The position numbers and the translations under genes were made by a program. Below the pieces are notes generated by a model, which did no database searches, had not been told where the DNA came from, and saw nothing but the letters and a program-made list of their open reading frames with translations. From Paraglaciecola mesophila KMM 241 (GTDB taxonomy: Bacteria > Pseudomonadota > Gammaproteobacteria > Enterobacterales > Alteromonadaceae): a stretch of DNA of 64,000 nt. Location of the stretch: contig NZ_BAEP01000080.1 of assembly GCF_000315015.1 (NCBI RefSeq), positions 1-64,000 of the forward strand, given 5' to 3'. This document shows, piece by piece, positions 17,707 to 27,813 of this stretch; within the stretch, counting starts at the first letter, position 1, and each line of letters begins with the position of its first letter.

Positions 17707-19995
17707 ATGTTAACCAAGCTAAAACGCATCGTTAAAGAGGTCAATCAAACTCCCGTCCTAGATGATGCGCTTAGCGGTGTGGCAAAGAGTCTTAAAGAGG
17801 CCATTAAGGTCGACTCTGTCAGCATATATTTAGCTAACTACGAAAAGCAGCACTTTACGCTGCGAGCCACAGAAGGCCTAGCGAAATCTGCTATCGGAAA
17901 TGTGTCGATAGGGTTTTCTGAAGGGCTGATCGGCTTAATTGGCCAGCGCGAAGAACCAATCAACATCAGTAATGCGCAAACCCACCCCAGATTTAAACAC
18001 TATCCAGAAGTACAAGAAGAGCAATATCACGCCTTTTTAGGCGCACCTATTATTCATCAGCGAAAAGTGTTGGGCGTGCTGACATTACAACAGCAACGAA
18101 AGCGTCTTTTTAGCCAAGATGAAGAAGCGTTTCTAGTGACACTCGCAATGCAATTGGCCGTTGAAATTGTCAATGCTGAGGCCCGTGGCCGATTTAGCTT
18201 GAGTGATGATCACCCAGAGCAAAATGAGATCAAAAGCGTCAAAGGCGTGCCAGGCTCTTCGGGGTTAGCAGCTGGGGTTGGCGTGGTACAAAATTTACTG
18301 GTTAATTTACGCAACCACGTACCAAAACGCAGTGGCGATCGGGAAACGCAAATACAAAATTATCGCTCTGCGGTTATGCAAACCCGGCAGCAAGTTGAGG
18401 TGTTATCTCAGCGAATTCAAGGGGAGGTGCCCGATGACGTGCAAGCTATTTTCACCCTGTACCACCACCTACTGGATGCGAACAGCTTAGGCCGTGAAGT
18501 AGAGCAGAAAATAACGCTTGGATGGGATGCGGCAACGTCTTTAAAAATGGTGGTTGAAAACTATATCACCCAGTTTCAAGGCATGAGCGATGCCTATATG
18601 CGTGAACGCGCGGTAGATGTAGAAGATCTTTCCAATCGCATTTTAGCGAATCTACTCAACCTTGATACCAGTCGTTTAACCCGTGAAGAACTGCCAGATA
18701 AATGTATTTTGGTAGCAGAAGAGCTCACTGCCACCATGCTTGCTGAGTTCCCTAAAGGCAAGTTGTGTGGTCTGATTTCGATTCGTGGCTCTAGTAACTC
18801 TCATGCGGCAATCATGGCCAGAGCATTAGGCGTTCCCGCCGTAATGGGGGTGACAGGTGTTCCACTATCGTTACTCGATAACAAAGATATTTTATTAGAT
18901 GGTTACACCGGCGGGATTATCGTTTCGCCGAACCAAACCATTGAACGAGAATTCCAGCAGCTTATACAAGAAGAGAAGCTGTTAAGTGATAAAATTCTTT
19001 CACAAGACGACCTACCAGCCATAACGAAAGATAATTGCCTGCTGAGCCTATTGGTAAATGCAGGGTTGTCGGCCGATATCGAAAATACCTATTCTAGTTA
19101 CGCTGATGGTGTCGGGCTATTTCGTACTGAAATTCCCTTTATGATGCGTCAGCGTTTCCCTACCGAAAAAGAGCAAGTCGAACTATATAGAGCGATGTTA
19201 AGCGCTGAGCCAGACAAACCTTTCACCATGCGCACGTTAGATGTAGGCGGTGACAAGCCTTTGCCGTATTTCCCTATGACTGAGGAAAACCCGTTTCTGG
19301 GCTGGCGTGGTATTCGCTTAACACTCGACCATCCTGAGGTGTTTCTGGTGCAAATTCGCGCCATGTTACGTGCCAGTATCGGGTTGCAAAACTTGCAAAT
19401 TATGTTGCCTATGATCACATCGGTAAGTGAAGTGCTAGAAGCCAAGAGGTTGATAAGTCAGGCTTTTTTTGAGGTGCAAGAAGAGGCGAAAGTTCAAGAT
19501 GGTACGCTGTATCATCCTAAAATCGGTGTAATGCTTGAGGTGCCGGCGGTTATTTATCAGCTGCCTCAGTTGGCAAAAATTGTCGACTTCTTCTCAGTGG
19601 GTAGCAATGATTTAACCCAGTATTTGCTGGCAGTTGATAGAAACAACGCTCGGGTTTCTGAGTTGTATGATAGCTATCACCCGGCTGTGTTAGCGGCGCT
19701 GTATAATATTGCGCAGCAAGCCAACGACTTAAACGTACCCATTACTTTATGTGGTGAATTGGCAGGGGAGCCTGGCGGAACAATCCTGTTAATGGCGATG
19801 GGATACCGAAAACTAAGTATGAACAGTCATAGCTTGCTTAAAATAAAATGGGTTGCCCGTAGCGCTAATTTGAATGATGCCAAAGCATTACTTAATGAAG
19901 TGTTAGCCATGAGCGACCCGAAAGATGTGCGCGAGCGGGTGAATCTTTATCTTGAATCAATTGGTCTTGGCGGCTTGATCCGCGCGGGTATATAG
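17707..19995 (+). CDS. ptsP: Phosphoenolpyruvate-protein phosphotransferase PtsP (enzyme I-Ntr)
   Basis: This is the first enzyme of the nitrogen-related phosphotransfer system, passing phosphate from PEP to NPr. The 762-residue protein has an N-terminal GAF domain at about 1-165. The phosphohistidine domain follows, with active-site motif GSSNSHAAIMARALGVPAVMG around 355-375. The PEP-binding TIM barrel (about 440-720) carries GLFRTEIPFM, MLEVPAVIYQLP and FFSVGSNDLTQY. Length and order match E. coli PtsP. It follows rppH by 9 bp and precedes a TauE-type gene by 14 bp. Confidence 0.97.
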   Translation: MLTKLKRIVKEVNQTPVLDDALSGVAKSLKEAIKVDSVSIYLANYEKQHFTLRATEGLAKSAIGNVSIGFSEGLIGLIGQREEPINISNAQTHPRFKHYPEVQEEQYHAFLGAPIIHQRKVLGVLTLQQQRKRLFSQDEEAFLVTLAMQLAVEIVNAEARGRFSLSDDHPEQNEIKSVKGVPGSSGLAAGVGVVQNLLVNLRNHVPKRSGDRETQIQNYRSAVMQTRQQVEVLSQRIQGEVPDDVQAIFTLYHHLLDANSLGREVEQKITLGWDAATSLKMVVENYITQFQGMSDAYMRERAVDVEDLSNRILANLLNLDTSRLTREELPDKCILVAEELTATMLAEFPKGKLCGLISIRGSSNSHAAIMARALGVPAVMGVTGVPLSLLDNKDILLDGYTGGIIVSPNQTIEREFQQLIQEEKLLSDKILSQDDLPAITKDNCLLSLLVNAGLSADIENTYSSYADGVGLFRTEIPFMMRQRFPTEKEQVELYRAMLSAEPDKPFTMRTLDVGGDKPLPYFPMTEENPFLGWRGIRLTLDHPEVFLVQIRAMLRASIGLQNLQIMLPMITSVSEVLEAKRLISQAFFEVQEEAKVQDGTLYHPKIGVMLEVPAVIYQLPQLAKIVDFFSVGSNDLTQYLLAVDRNNARVSELYDSYHPAVLAALYNIAQQANDLNVPITLCGELAGEPGGTILLMAMGYRKLSMNSHSLLKIKWVARSANLNDAKALLNEVLAMSDPKDVRERVNLYLESIGLGGLIRAGI

Positions 19996-20009
19996 CGGGA
20001 GTAATAAAA

Positions 20010-20810
20010 GTGGATCCTGCATTACTTATATTCTTAGTGTGTACCTTATTAGGTGCATTTGTTGGCTTATTCGCTGGGCTGTTGGGCATAGGCGGAGGGC
20101 TCATTATCGTGCCTTCATTACTTTACCTACTAACCGATTACATACACCTACCGTTAAAAATTGCCATGCCAATGGCGATTGCTACATCCTTGTCTACTAT
20201 CGTGTTGACTGCTATTTCTTCGTCAAGAGCGCATTATAAGTTAGGCAACTTACGCCAGTTTTATCTACTTTGGACAGGCTTAGGTATTTCAGTGGGAGCG
20301 ATAATCGGCCCTCAGTTCGCAACCGTCATTTCAGCACAATCACTAAAAACTTTATTTGCCATATTGGTACTGGTTATTGCAGCGCAAATGGTGTTTTTGG
20401 GCAATAAAAATGCCAAACGAGATGTGACAAAACAACTGTTGCTATTGATTGGTGTCATAACTGGTTGCATTTCCTCGGTTATGGGAATTGGTGGGGGTGC
20501 TATCATGGTGCCTGCGTTGTTGTGGTGTCGGGTTGATGTGCGAGCAGCAATTGGTTGCGCTGCATTTAGTGGCTTAGTCATCGCGTTGTTTGGTTCCGCC
20601 AGTTTTATCGTTGCAGGCTGGAACAACGAACATTTACCTCAGTGGTCAGTGGGCTTCATCTATTTGCCCGCCACCCTTGGGATAGTCTTGACGTCAGTGT
20701 TTACTGCCAACATAGGCGCGAAGTTAAGTCGCTCCTTAGACACGAAACTTTTAAAGAAAATTTTTGCCGGCTTTTTAGTCATTGTTAGTCTACGAATGTT
20801 ATTAGGATAA
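20010..20810 (+). CDS. TSUP/TauE-SafE family membrane transporter
   Basis: This is a probable anion exporter of the sulfite/organosulfonate family. The 266-residue protein starts at GTG (20010) and has about eight transmembrane segments. The two family repeats are visible as LFAGLLGIGGGLIIVPSLLYL (about 20-40) and SSVMGIGGGAIMVPALLW (about 153-170). The substrate is not readable. It lies between ptsP (14 bp) and lgt (9 bp) in one direction, a common arrangement in Alteromonadales and Vibrionales. Confidence 0.88.
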   Translation: MDPALLIFLVCTLLGAFVGLFAGLLGIGGGLIIVPSLLYLLTDYIHLPLKIAMPMAIATSLSTIVLTAISSSRAHYKLGNLRQFYLLWTGLGISVGAIIGPQFATVISAQSLKTLFAILVLVIAAQMVFLGNKNAKRDVTKQLLLLIGVITGCISSVMGIGGGAIMVPALLWCRVDVRAAIGCAAFSGLVIALFGSASFIVAGWNNEHLPQWSVGFIYLPATLGIVLTSVFTANIGAKLSRSLDTKLLKKIFAGFLVIVSLRMLLG

Positions 20811-20819
20811 AAATTCAAC

Positions 20820-21662
20820 ATGGTAAGTAGTTATTTTACATTTCCACAAATAGACCCAATCATTTTTAGTCTTGGGCCCTTAAGCTTGCGCTGGTACGGC
20901 TTAATGTATTTGGTGGGATTTGCCGCTGCGTTTTGGTTGGCTGGCGTGCGTTTATCACGCACTAATTGGACAAAAGAGCAATTAAGCGATTTATTATTCT
21001 GGGGCTTTTTAGGTGTTATTTTAGGAGGGCGAATTGGCTACGTACTCTTTTATCAATTCGAGTTATTCCTCTCTGATCCCTTATATTTATTTAAAATTTG
21101 GACCGGCGGCATGTCTTTTCATGGCGGCTTGTTGGGTGTTATTACTGCGCTTTGGTGGTTCTCGCGCAAAGCAAAATGTACTTTTTTACAAGTGGGTGAT
21201 TTTATTGCGCCCTTAGTCCCCATTGGTTTAGGGGCTGGGCGTATCGGTAACTTCATAAATGCCGAGCTATGGGGGCGCACTACGGATGTATCTTGGGGCG
21301 TTATTTTCCCAGGCGCTGGGCCCTTACCTCGCCACCCTTCACAGTTGTACGAATTCGCTCTTGAAGGCGTTGTTTTGTTCTTAATGCTATGGCTTTACTC
21401 CCGCAAGCCTCGCCCTATTGGTGCGGTAAGTGGTTTATTCTTATTAGGGTATGGCAGCTTTAGATTTTTTGTGGAGTTCTTCCGAGAGCCGGACCAACAC
21501 ATAGGTTTGTACGAAGGGGCATTCTCATTAGGGATTTCACAAGGGCAAATATTATCAGCACCTATGATCATAGGTGGAATTGCACTGATGGTGTGGGCTG
21601 TGCGGCGCAATAAAATGGCAGATACAGGGGGGGAAAAGACATCAAAAGCCGCTAAAGCTTAA
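20820..21662 (+). CDS. lgt: Prolipoprotein diacylglyceryl transferase
   Basis: This transfers diacylglycerol from phosphatidylglycerol to the lipobox cysteine of prolipoproteins in the inner membrane. The 280-residue protein has about seven transmembrane segments. The substrate-binding motif MSFHGGLLG is at about residues 98-106, and the Lgt signature [16 protein letters not shown] with its essential Arg residues is at about 139-154. It is the last gene of the rppH-ptsP-tauE-lgt run and is followed by a terminator. In E. coli thyA follows lgt; here thyA lies 5 kb away in the opposite direction. Confidence 0.97.
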   Translation: MVSSYFTFPQIDPIIFSLGPLSLRWYGLMYLVGFAAAFWLAGVRLSRTNWTKEQLSDLLFWGFLGVILGGRIGYVLFYQFELFLSDPLYLFKIWTGGMSFHGGLLGVITALWWFSRKAKCTFLQVGDFIAPLVPIGLGAGRIGNFINAELWGRTTDVSWGVIFPGAGPLPRHPSQLYEFALEGVVLFLMLWLYSRKPRPIGAVSGLFLLGYGSFRFFVEFFREPDQHIGLYEGAFSLGISQGQILSAPMIIGGIALMVWAVRRNKMADTGGEKTSKAAKA

Positions 21663-21674
21663 TTGTTTTTACTC

Positions 21675-21705
21675 ACTGGCTCACAGTTTGTGAGCCAGTT
21701 CTTTT
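21675..21705 (+). terminator. Rho-independent terminator after lgt
   Basis: The perfect 10-bp stem ACTGGCTCAC / GTGAGCCAGT with a 5-nt loop is followed by TCTTTT. It starts 12 bp beyond the lgt stop codon. Confidence 0.88.
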
Positions 21706-21819
21706 GGCCACTGCTCCTACCGCGTTAAACCTATACTTAATCATCACCTCAAAAAATAATCTGCCCAGCTGCTTCTTGTTAATCTAAATCATCGATGGTC
21801 GATTTCTGTTCAGGAGAGA

Positions 21820-22605
21820 ATGATGTTAGATGGTTTATTTTCTATGCAAGGAAAGGTATGCGTAGTCACTGGTGGTTCAAGGGGTTTAGGTGCTTTTATG
21901 GCGCAGGGCTTTTTAGAAGCAGGTGCTAAAAGGGTGTATATTACTGCGCGTAAAGCACAAGCGTGTTTAGATGCCGCCAAAGAGCTTAGTCAATTTGGCG
22001 ACTGTGTGGCATTAGTGGGTGATGTTGCAACCAGCGAAGGCGTGATGGATTTGGTCAAGCAGCTAAATGAACGCGAACAGCACATTGATGTGTTAGTGAA
22101 CAATGCGGGTACGGCTTGGGGCGCACCATTTGGCCAATTTCCCGAAAAGGGCTGGGATAAAGTCATGGACTTAAACGTGAAAAGCCCATTCTTTTTAACC
22201 CAAGCGTTAACACCATTACTCGAGAAGAATGCGACCAAGGACAATACATCCGCCGTGATAAATATAGGCTCTATCGCCGGGATCGTAGGCAATGGGCTCG
22301 ATAATTACAGCTATGCTGTTTCTAAATCTGCCATTCATCAGCTAACCCGGGTTTTAGCCAAAGAGTTGGTTGACAAACATATTCGAGTAAACGCCATCGC
22401 TCCTGGTCGTTTCTATTCAAAAATGACCGAATTTCTAAGTGAAGATAAAGAGGCGTTCGAGGAAGAGCTTCAATCTATTCCTATGCGCCGCTGGGGGGAA
22501 GCATCTGATATTGCCGGTGTCGCGTTAATGCTAGCGAGCAAGGCAGGTGGCTTTATAACTGGGCAAATACTGCCTGTGGACGGTGGCACAACGTTAGTCA
22601 ATTAG
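21820..22605 (+). CDS. Short-chain dehydrogenase/reductase
   Basis: This is an NAD(P)-dependent oxidoreductase of the classical SDR family. The 261-residue protein has the cofactor motif TGGSRGLGAFMAQGF (about 19-33), NNAG (about 93-96), and the catalytic Ser in INIGSIAG. The Tyr-x-x-x-Lys pair is in YSYAVSKSAIHQL (about 166-178), and the C-terminal FITGQILPVDGGTT is present. The substrate is unknown; similarity in style to gluconate 5-dehydrogenase and RhlG-type enzymes is only suggestive. CAGGAGAGA precedes the ATG. An in-frame ATG immediately after the first is a possible alternative start. Confidence 0.85.
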   Translation: MMLDGLFSMQGKVCVVTGGSRGLGAFMAQGFLEAGAKRVYITARKAQACLDAAKELSQFGDCVALVGDVATSEGVMDLVKQLNEREQHIDVLVNNAGTAWGAPFGQFPEKGWDKVMDLNVKSPFFLTQALTPLLEKNATKDNTSAVINIGSIAGIVGNGLDNYSYAVSKSAIHQLTRVLAKELVDKHIRVNAIAPGRFYSKMTEFLSEDKEAFEEELQSIPMRRWGEASDIAGVALMLASKAGGFITGQILPVDGGTTLVN

Positions 22606-22625
22606 CAAATTGAGCTGGCAACAAA

Positions 22626-22655
22626 AAAGGGCTAGTCACCTAGCCCTTTGGTTTT
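22626..22655. terminator. Bidirectional terminator between SDR and dps genes
   Basis: The stem AAAGGGCTAG / CTAGCCCTTT with a 4-nt loop is preceded by AAAAA and followed by GGTTTT. It lies between the convergent SDR and dps genes. Confidence 0.85.
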
Positions 22656-22699
22656 AGTTCTTGAGCGCTAAACTAATATTGCAGCTCGGTTTTAATGTG

Positions 22700-23170
22700 T
22701 TACTTACGAGTTGCGCGTAACATCCATGATGTTTTCTCATGAATTCGCATGCGGTCAGAAACCAGCGCCGCTGTTGATTCATCTTCAGCATCTTGAGCCA
22801 GTTTCAATACTTCACGAGACGTTCTCACGACTTGCTCATGACCTTTAGTGAGTAAATCAATCATCTCTGATGCTTCAGGTACACCATCTACTTCTTTAAT
22901 TGAACTTAGCTTAGCAAATTCTTTATACGTGCCAGGGGCTGCCACATCTAGAGTGCGAATACGCTCGGCAATATCATCTACCGCGGTTGCTAGTTCTGTA
23001 TATTGCTCTTCGAACATCAAATGTAGTTCGCGAAATTGAGGGCCAGTCACGTTCCAATGGAAATTATGAGTCTGTAAATACAGAGTGTAAGAATCGGCTA
23101 ATAAAGCCTTTAATCCATCAGCAATTTTTATTCTATTTGTTTCATTGATACCAATATCGATCGTTGTCAT
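22700..23170 (-). CDS. dps: Dps-family DNA-protection ferritin
   Basis: This is a mini-ferritin that oxidises and stores iron and protects DNA in starvation or oxidative stress. The 156-residue protein has the Dps ferroxidase signature [23 protein letters not shown] at about residues 36-58, with the intersubunit His and the Asp/Glu ligands including DDIAERIR. It is a monocistronic gene read against the SDR gene. GGGAG-like sequence precedes the ATG. The promoter region upstream (23,171-23,440) is AT-rich; I could not fix an OxyR or sigma-S site in it. Confidence 0.93.
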   Translation of the reverse strand: MTTIDIGINETNRIKIADGLKALLADSYTLYLQTHNFHWNVTGPQFRELHLMFEEQYTELATAVDDIAERIRTLDVAAPGTYKEFAKLSSIKEVDGVPEASEMIDLLTKGHEQVVRTSREVLKLAQDAEDESTAALVSDRMRIHEKTSWMLRATRK

Positions 23171-23444
23171 GGCTAACTCCCTAGGTTCAAAAATAAAAGG
23201 AACGGTAATTTAAAAAATTCTGAATATCCTAATGATATGCGTCGTTAAGGTGCTGTTTACAAGGGGCAATACAAAAAAATAGCACAAAAAATATTAGAAA
23301 GAGAAGTGAAATGCGCGCAAGGAATTTTACATCGGCTGCAAGTACGAAATTTATAAATCATACCAATTGCTAACTACTTATATGACATTTTTATGAACAA
23401 ATATCCGCCACTAATTGTATAATAAACCATCTAGGAGTTTATAT

Positions 23445-24077
23445 ATGCAATTGTTACGTTGGTCTGAGCTGACCGTCTTGTTTTTATGTACCCCACTGTT
23501 AATTCTGTTTCTTGTCTCTGACTACGATACTTGGTTAATGCCGTTACTCATTTTGATGGGCGGTTATTGCTTACTTTTGCTGTGGAAGGATGTTGATTTT
23601 AAGCGTTTTCGATTATGGCACACCGATGAATTTTGGCGACATCTTGGGGCGACGCTGAAGGTGTTTATACCCGCTGCGATTGCTCTGGCGTTAGTGGTTT
23701 ATTATTTTGCGCCGCACATTTTGTTCAAGTTGCCCAGAGAAGACATGCAATTTTGGCTTATTACGTTGGCGATTTACCCTATTGTGTCAGTGATCCCTCA
23801 AGAGCTCATTTTTAGAACCTTCTTTTTTCATCGATACAAACGTATCATTCCGTCAAAAAACACCCGATGGGCGCTCAGTACCGCGAGCTTTTCATTGGCT
23901 CACGTCGTGTACGGGAATTGGATTGCAGTAGGCCTGTCTTGTATTGGCGGAGCATTATTCGGTTATCGCTATATGCAGTCCCGCTCTACTTTGGTGGTCG
24001 TGATAGAGCATTCACTGTGGGGATCTTACTTGTTTACGCTAGGTGTTGGCGTCTTTTTGCTTACCCAAAACATCTAA
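23445..24077 (+). CDS. CPBP-family intramembrane glutamic endopeptidase
   Basis: This membrane protease-like protein of the CPBP (CAAX protease and bacteriocin-processing) family has 210 residues from the ATG at 23445. The ATG is preceded by CTAGGAGTTT; a TTG 30 bp upstream is less likely. About six to seven transmembrane segments are present. Motif 1 is IPQELIFRTFFFHRY, so the usual first Glu of the EExxxR pair is Gln. Motif 2 is FSLAHVVYGNWIAV with the conserved His, and a third region is IEHSLWGSYLF. It may still be active because the second Glu is kept. The substrate is unknown. Confidence 0.82.
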   Translation: MQLLRWSELTVLFLCTPLLILFLVSDYDTWLMPLLILMGGYCLLLLWKDVDFKRFRLWHTDEFWRHLGATLKVFIPAAIALALVVYYFAPHILFKLPREDMQFWLITLAIYPIVSVIPQELIFRTFFFHRYKRIIPSKNTRWALSTASFSLAHVVYGNWIAVGLSCIGGALFGYRYMQSRSTLVVVIEHSLWGSYLFTLGVGVFLLTQNI

Positions 24078-24351
24078 CTCAGCTGGCTTGGCCGCAATGA
24101 GGATAAACCCGCGCATGCCGTGCCACCACTGAGCGATGTTAATAATCTGTTTTTAAAATGCTTATTCTGCGTTAATAAATAAGCTTTTTAAAAGACTGAA
24201 AATAGCTTTTGTACGATTTTACCGCAAAGAACAAGTATTTTATCGACTAATACTGACATTTTCTTAACAAACGCTATATCATCCGCATCCTAATTTTTTG
24301 GCTCTTTCACCGAGAACTACGGTGAGCAAAGTTGATTCGTAAAGAGATCCT

Positions 24352-25644
24352 ATGAACGTAAATAAAATTCTTTTAGCGGCGGGTTTAAGCACCTTATCTT
24401 TAAATACTTTAGCGGCGGCTTTTCAATTATCTGAGCACAGTGCATCAGGCCTCGGTCGCGCTTTTGCTGGCGACGCAGCCATTGCTGAAAACGCTTCTGT
24501 TGTGGCACGTAACCCAGCTTTAATGTCTCAGTTCAGTGAAAGTCAGTTATCTGTAGTGGGCACTTATATCGTGCCAGACGTGAGCCTAACTGGCGAAAGC
24601 GCGCCAGCATACTCTAACGCAGCTGCATTGAACGATGACAGCATTGCCCCCGAAGCATTTGTACCAGCGACGTATTATGTCATGCCACTTGATGACAAGT
24701 TTGCATTAGGCTTTGGCTTGTTCTCAAACTTTGGGTTGGCAACTGACTTCGCCGAAGATTACGCCGCAGGCCAGTTGGCGGGCATGACCGAAATCATTAC
24801 CGTTAACTTTAATACAAGCGTGTCATACAAGATAAACGAACAGTTGACTGTTGCGGGTGGGCTTAACGTTGTGTACGCAGATGCCACTATTACTCGTCAT
24901 TTAGGCGATTTAAGTAACGCGCTTGCTACCCAAGGTTTAGCGATTCCGTCAAGCACGACGGGACTTGATTTAGAAGGCGATGACTATGGTTTTGGTTATA
25001 ATCTGGGCGTAGCCTACGATTTTGATGAAAACTCGCGTTTTGGTTTTCATTATCGCAGCAAAGTCGATATTACCTTCGATGGGACTTATAGCAACGAACT
25101 GCCTTTGATCCCTGGCGTGTTCGATAATGGTCAATCTGGTGCTGTTCAGCCTGGTACCGTTGATTTAGAACTTCCTGCAATTGCTGAGTTTTCAGCTAGT
25201 CATCAATTAGGTGATAAATGGGGCGTGCACTACAGTGTATTGTGGACAAACTGGAGCAGCTTCGAGCGTTTAGAGGCGTATGTGCCGAGTCAAGATGAAC
25301 CCGTTTTTGAAAAGGAAGAGAACTTTTCAAATAGCTTCCGTTACGCTATTGGTGCTGATTATCAGTTGAACGAAAAAGTGAAGTTGCGCGCTGGTATTGC
25401 TTACGACGAAACCCCAACTGACTCTCAGTTGTTGTCGATCTCTATTCCTGACACCAATCGTCTATGGATAAGTGCGGGCGCTAACTATTTACTTGATGAC
25501 AGCTCATCTATCGATTTGGGGGTGAGTATCATTCGCGGGCAAGACCGTACCTTCACTGAAGAAGATGACGCGGGTGGTGAATGGGAATTCAATAGTGAAG
25601 GGCATGCGTTTATCGTGTCCGCCCAGTATAACTATGCATTTTAA
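24352..25644 (+). CDS. FadL/OmpP1-family outer-membrane long-chain fatty-acid transporter
   Basis: This outer-membrane beta-barrel imports long-chain fatty acids or other hydrophobic compounds. The 430-residue precursor has a signal peptide ending at about residue 22 (LNTLAAAFQ). The hatch-domain motif follows (SASGLGRAFAGDAA and VVARNPALMSQF, about 30-65). Alternating amphipathic strands run to a C-terminal aromatic residue (QYNYAF), the usual barrel-assembly signal. It stands alone with its own terminator. The 274-bp region upstream carries no gene. Confidence 0.9.
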   Translation: MNVNKILLAAGLSTLSLNTLAAAFQLSEHSASGLGRAFAGDAAIAENASVVARNPALMSQFSESQLSVVGTYIVPDVSLTGESAPAYSNAAALNDDSIAPEAFVPATYYVMPLDDKFALGFGLFSNFGLATDFAEDYAAGQLAGMTEIITVNFNTSVSYKINEQLTVAGGLNVVYADATITRHLGDLSNALATQGLAIPSSTTGLDLEGDDYGFGYNLGVAYDFDENSRFGFHYRSKVDITFDGTYSNELPLIPGVFDNGQSGAVQPGTVDLELPAIAEFSASHQLGDKWGVHYSVLWTNWSSFERLEAYVPSQDEPVFEKEENFSNSFRYAIGADYQLNEKVKLRAGIAYDETPTDSQLLSISIPDTNRLWISAGANYLLDDSSSIDLGVSIIRGQDRTFTEEDDAGGEWEFNSEGHAFIVSAQYNYAF

Positions 25645-25674
25645 TGTGCTGTCTTAGTATTCACTAATGTTGGC

Positions 25675-25712
25675 AAAAGCCGGTTTGGAATTTATTCCCA
25701 GCCGGCTTTTTT
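25675..25712 (+). terminator. Rho-independent terminator after the fadL-like gene
   Basis: The stem AAAAGCCGG(T) / GCCGGCTTTT is followed by a T run. It lies about 30 bp beyond the fadL-like stop and abuts the convergent EamA-type gene at 25714, so it may serve both. Confidence 0.85.
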
Positions 25713-25713
25713 G

Positions 25714-26592
25714 TTAGGCGAGTATGACCAGCACTGCACCAACCAGAATTGATCCAAGGCCCCACTTGTCAGAGCGCTGTAATCGCTCCTTAAACCATTT
25801 TGCAGATATCAGTAAGGTAAAGAATATCTCTATTTGGCCTAGGGTTTTAACCAAGGCTACTGTTTCTAAGCTCATTGCGGTAAACCAGCCAATTGAGCCG
25901 ACAAAGCTACAAAAACTGATGATAAAAACCAGTTTGGGCTTTAGGCATAAGGCGCGCAGGGTTTGAGGGCTGCGAACGAGTAGCCAAAGCAACAATATAA
26001 GAGTTTGTACCAGCAAGACCCAAAATAAAACGTATGCTGCACTTTGTAAAAATGGTAGCTGGGTCATTAGGCTTGCTTCTCGCACCCATAAGGTAGTGAA
26101 AGCAAAACACAGACCACTGGCTAAGCCGATAAGCAGTGTAGGCCAAGAGATATTTCTCATGCCTTTGGGCACGCTCATTAACCATACGGCAATACTGCCT
26201 ATTATTACCCCACACCAAGCCATTGCTGACAAGGGGGCAGCAAAAAGCAGCGCACCTAAAACGGCAGCAATGACGGCCTCGCTCTTGGCTAACCCCACAC
26301 CCATAGCATAATTTCGTAAGCGAAAAAGTTTGACCATTAACGCGGTAGCAAAAATTTGCGATATTGCAGCTAGCACTATGGCGAGATAGAACTTGGCATT
26401 CATCTGTGGGACGGCGCTACCTTCATAAGAGAAAAGCACAAATGCGTAGAGGGCAGCCATGGGGACGGCAAGGATAAAGCGAGCAAGGGTGACACCTAAC
26501 GTGTCTACGTCAGTACTGAGGCGCTTTTGAAATGCATTTCGCCATGACTGCATGAACGCAGCCATCACGGTAAACGGGATCCACAAACTCAT
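25714..26592 (-). CDS. EamA/DMT-family transporter
   Basis: This inner-membrane protein of the drug/metabolite transporter superfamily has 292 residues and about ten transmembrane helices in two five-helix repeats. It begins MSLWIPFTVMAAFMQSWRNAFQK and has the typical C-terminal helix ending LGSILVGAVLVILA. The direction and substrate of transport are unknown. It is convergent with the fadL-like gene and is read toward the shared terminator; thyA lies upstream in the same direction but 130 bp away. Confidence 0.82.
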   Translation of the reverse strand: MSLWIPFTVMAAFMQSWRNAFQKRLSTDVDTLGVTLARFILAVPMAALYAFVLFSYEGSAVPQMNAKFYLAIVLAAISQIFATALMVKLFRLRNYAMGVGLAKSEAVIAAVLGALLFAAPLSAMAWCGVIIGSIAVWLMSVPKGMRNISWPTLLIGLASGLCFAFTTLWVREASLMTQLPFLQSAAYVLFWVLLVQTLILLLWLLVRSPQTLRALCLKPKLVFIISFCSFVGSIGWFTAMSLETVALVKTLGQIEIFFTLLISAKWFKERLQRSDKWGLGSILVGAVLVILA

Positions 26593-26719
26593 TTTATCGC
26601 CTTAAAGTTCTGCACGGGCAATGCCGAGTTCACGGTAATCAACTCATCTCAATTAAGGATGAATTGAAGCACAGGGCGCTAGCAGAAAGAGTTGGCGCCG
26701 CATGAGCAGGTTAATATGT

Positions 26720-27571
26720 TTACACTGAAAACGGGTATTTTATTGCTGGATGGTGAGCATAATCCTCAATACTAAAGTCATCCATGGTGACCCAAGTTTC
26801 TAAATCCTTTAATGATTTAATGTCTGGGTTGATGATCAATTTAGGCGTACCTAGAGGTTCACGCGTTAACTGCACGTCGCGCATCAACTCTAATTGGTCC
26901 TCGTAGATATGGGCATTGACTATTTTGTGGTACGCCATACCGGCTTTTTTACCTGTGATCTGCGCCACAATAGCCAATAGGAAGTAAACCTGAACCATAT
27001 TGAAATTTAGCCCTAGAGGCACATCACAACTGCGCTGTGTGCTGTTTAAATACAAGGTATCATCAAGCAATGAAAAGTGATGACTGTACATACAAGGGCG
27101 AAGGCAGCCCATGTGAAATGCTCCGGGATGATAAAAAGTGAATATTTCGCCTCTGTCATCAATGCCATTTTTTAAGTCATGAATAATTTTAGCAAGTAGG
27201 TCGATACTTCCGCCATCAGGTTTCGGGAAATTACGCCCAATTTTGCCGTAAATTAATCCACAATCGTCTTCACCTTTGCGGTGAGGGTTGTCTAACCAAG
27301 CTTGGTTTTGGTTCGCATTTGCATCCCAAGTTGACGTTCCTATTTTGCGGAAGTCGGCGGCATTGTCGTAGCCACGAATATAGCCAATCATTTCCGCAAT
27401 AGCTGATTTATAAAAACTCTTGCGGGTAGTTACTAAAGGAAATTCACCGTTACCCACGTTATAGGTGAGATCCGCATTGATGACGGTAAGGCATTTTTTA
27501 CCGGTTCTTTCGTTATTCACCCATGTACCATCGTCAACAATACGTTGACACAGATCGAGATATTGCTTCAT
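26720..27571 (-). CDS. thyA: Thymidylate synthase
   Basis: This converts dUMP to dTMP using methylenetetrahydrofolate. The 283-residue protein has the substrate-binding Arg region ([20 protein letters not shown], about 35-54). The catalytic Cys block is in [15 protein letters not shown] (Cys near residue 159), followed by [21 protein letters not shown] and the dUMP-binding [10 protein letters not shown]. The sequence around the catalytic Cys reads RPCMYSH and not the commoner PPCH, which fits the variant group of longer ThyA proteins. It is a single-gene unit. Confidence 0.94.
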   Translation of the reverse strand: MKQYLDLCQRIVDDGTWVNNERTGKKCLTVINADLTYNVGNGEFPLVTTRKSFYKSAIAEMIGYIRGYDNAADFRKIGTSTWDANANQNQAWLDNPHRKGEDDCGLIYGKIGRNFPKPDGGSIDLLAKIIHDLKNGIDDRGEIFTFYHPGAFHMGCLRPCMYSHHFSLLDDTLYLNSTQRSCDVPLGLNFNMVQVYFLLAIVAQITGKKAGMAYHKIVNAHIYEDQLELMRDVQLTREPLGTPKLIINPDIKSLKDLETWVTMDDFSIEDYAHHPAIKYPFSV

Positions 27572-27813
27572 TTTACTTAACAGCTACTCTATTAGAAATG
27601 CTAAGGGGATATTATCAGAAATGTGAGGGATTTTTTAACGAAAAATAATAACTCTCTATCTGTTTTCTGGTGTCTCTATTGGACTGATGTAGCCTTGTGG
27701 ATTGTGTTTATTCACTCTAAAATTAATATCTTAGTGTCGTGCTACAAGGCGCAATCGTTAATGATTCATGCGCTTTTTTCGATTTCCGCTTTAACAATGG
27801 AATAAATACCTTT

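Noticed and set aside
27623..27805. Short frame upstream of the CheC-like response regulator
   Set aside because: No ribosome-binding site, unusual composition, and it overlaps the promoter region expected for thyA and the regulator.
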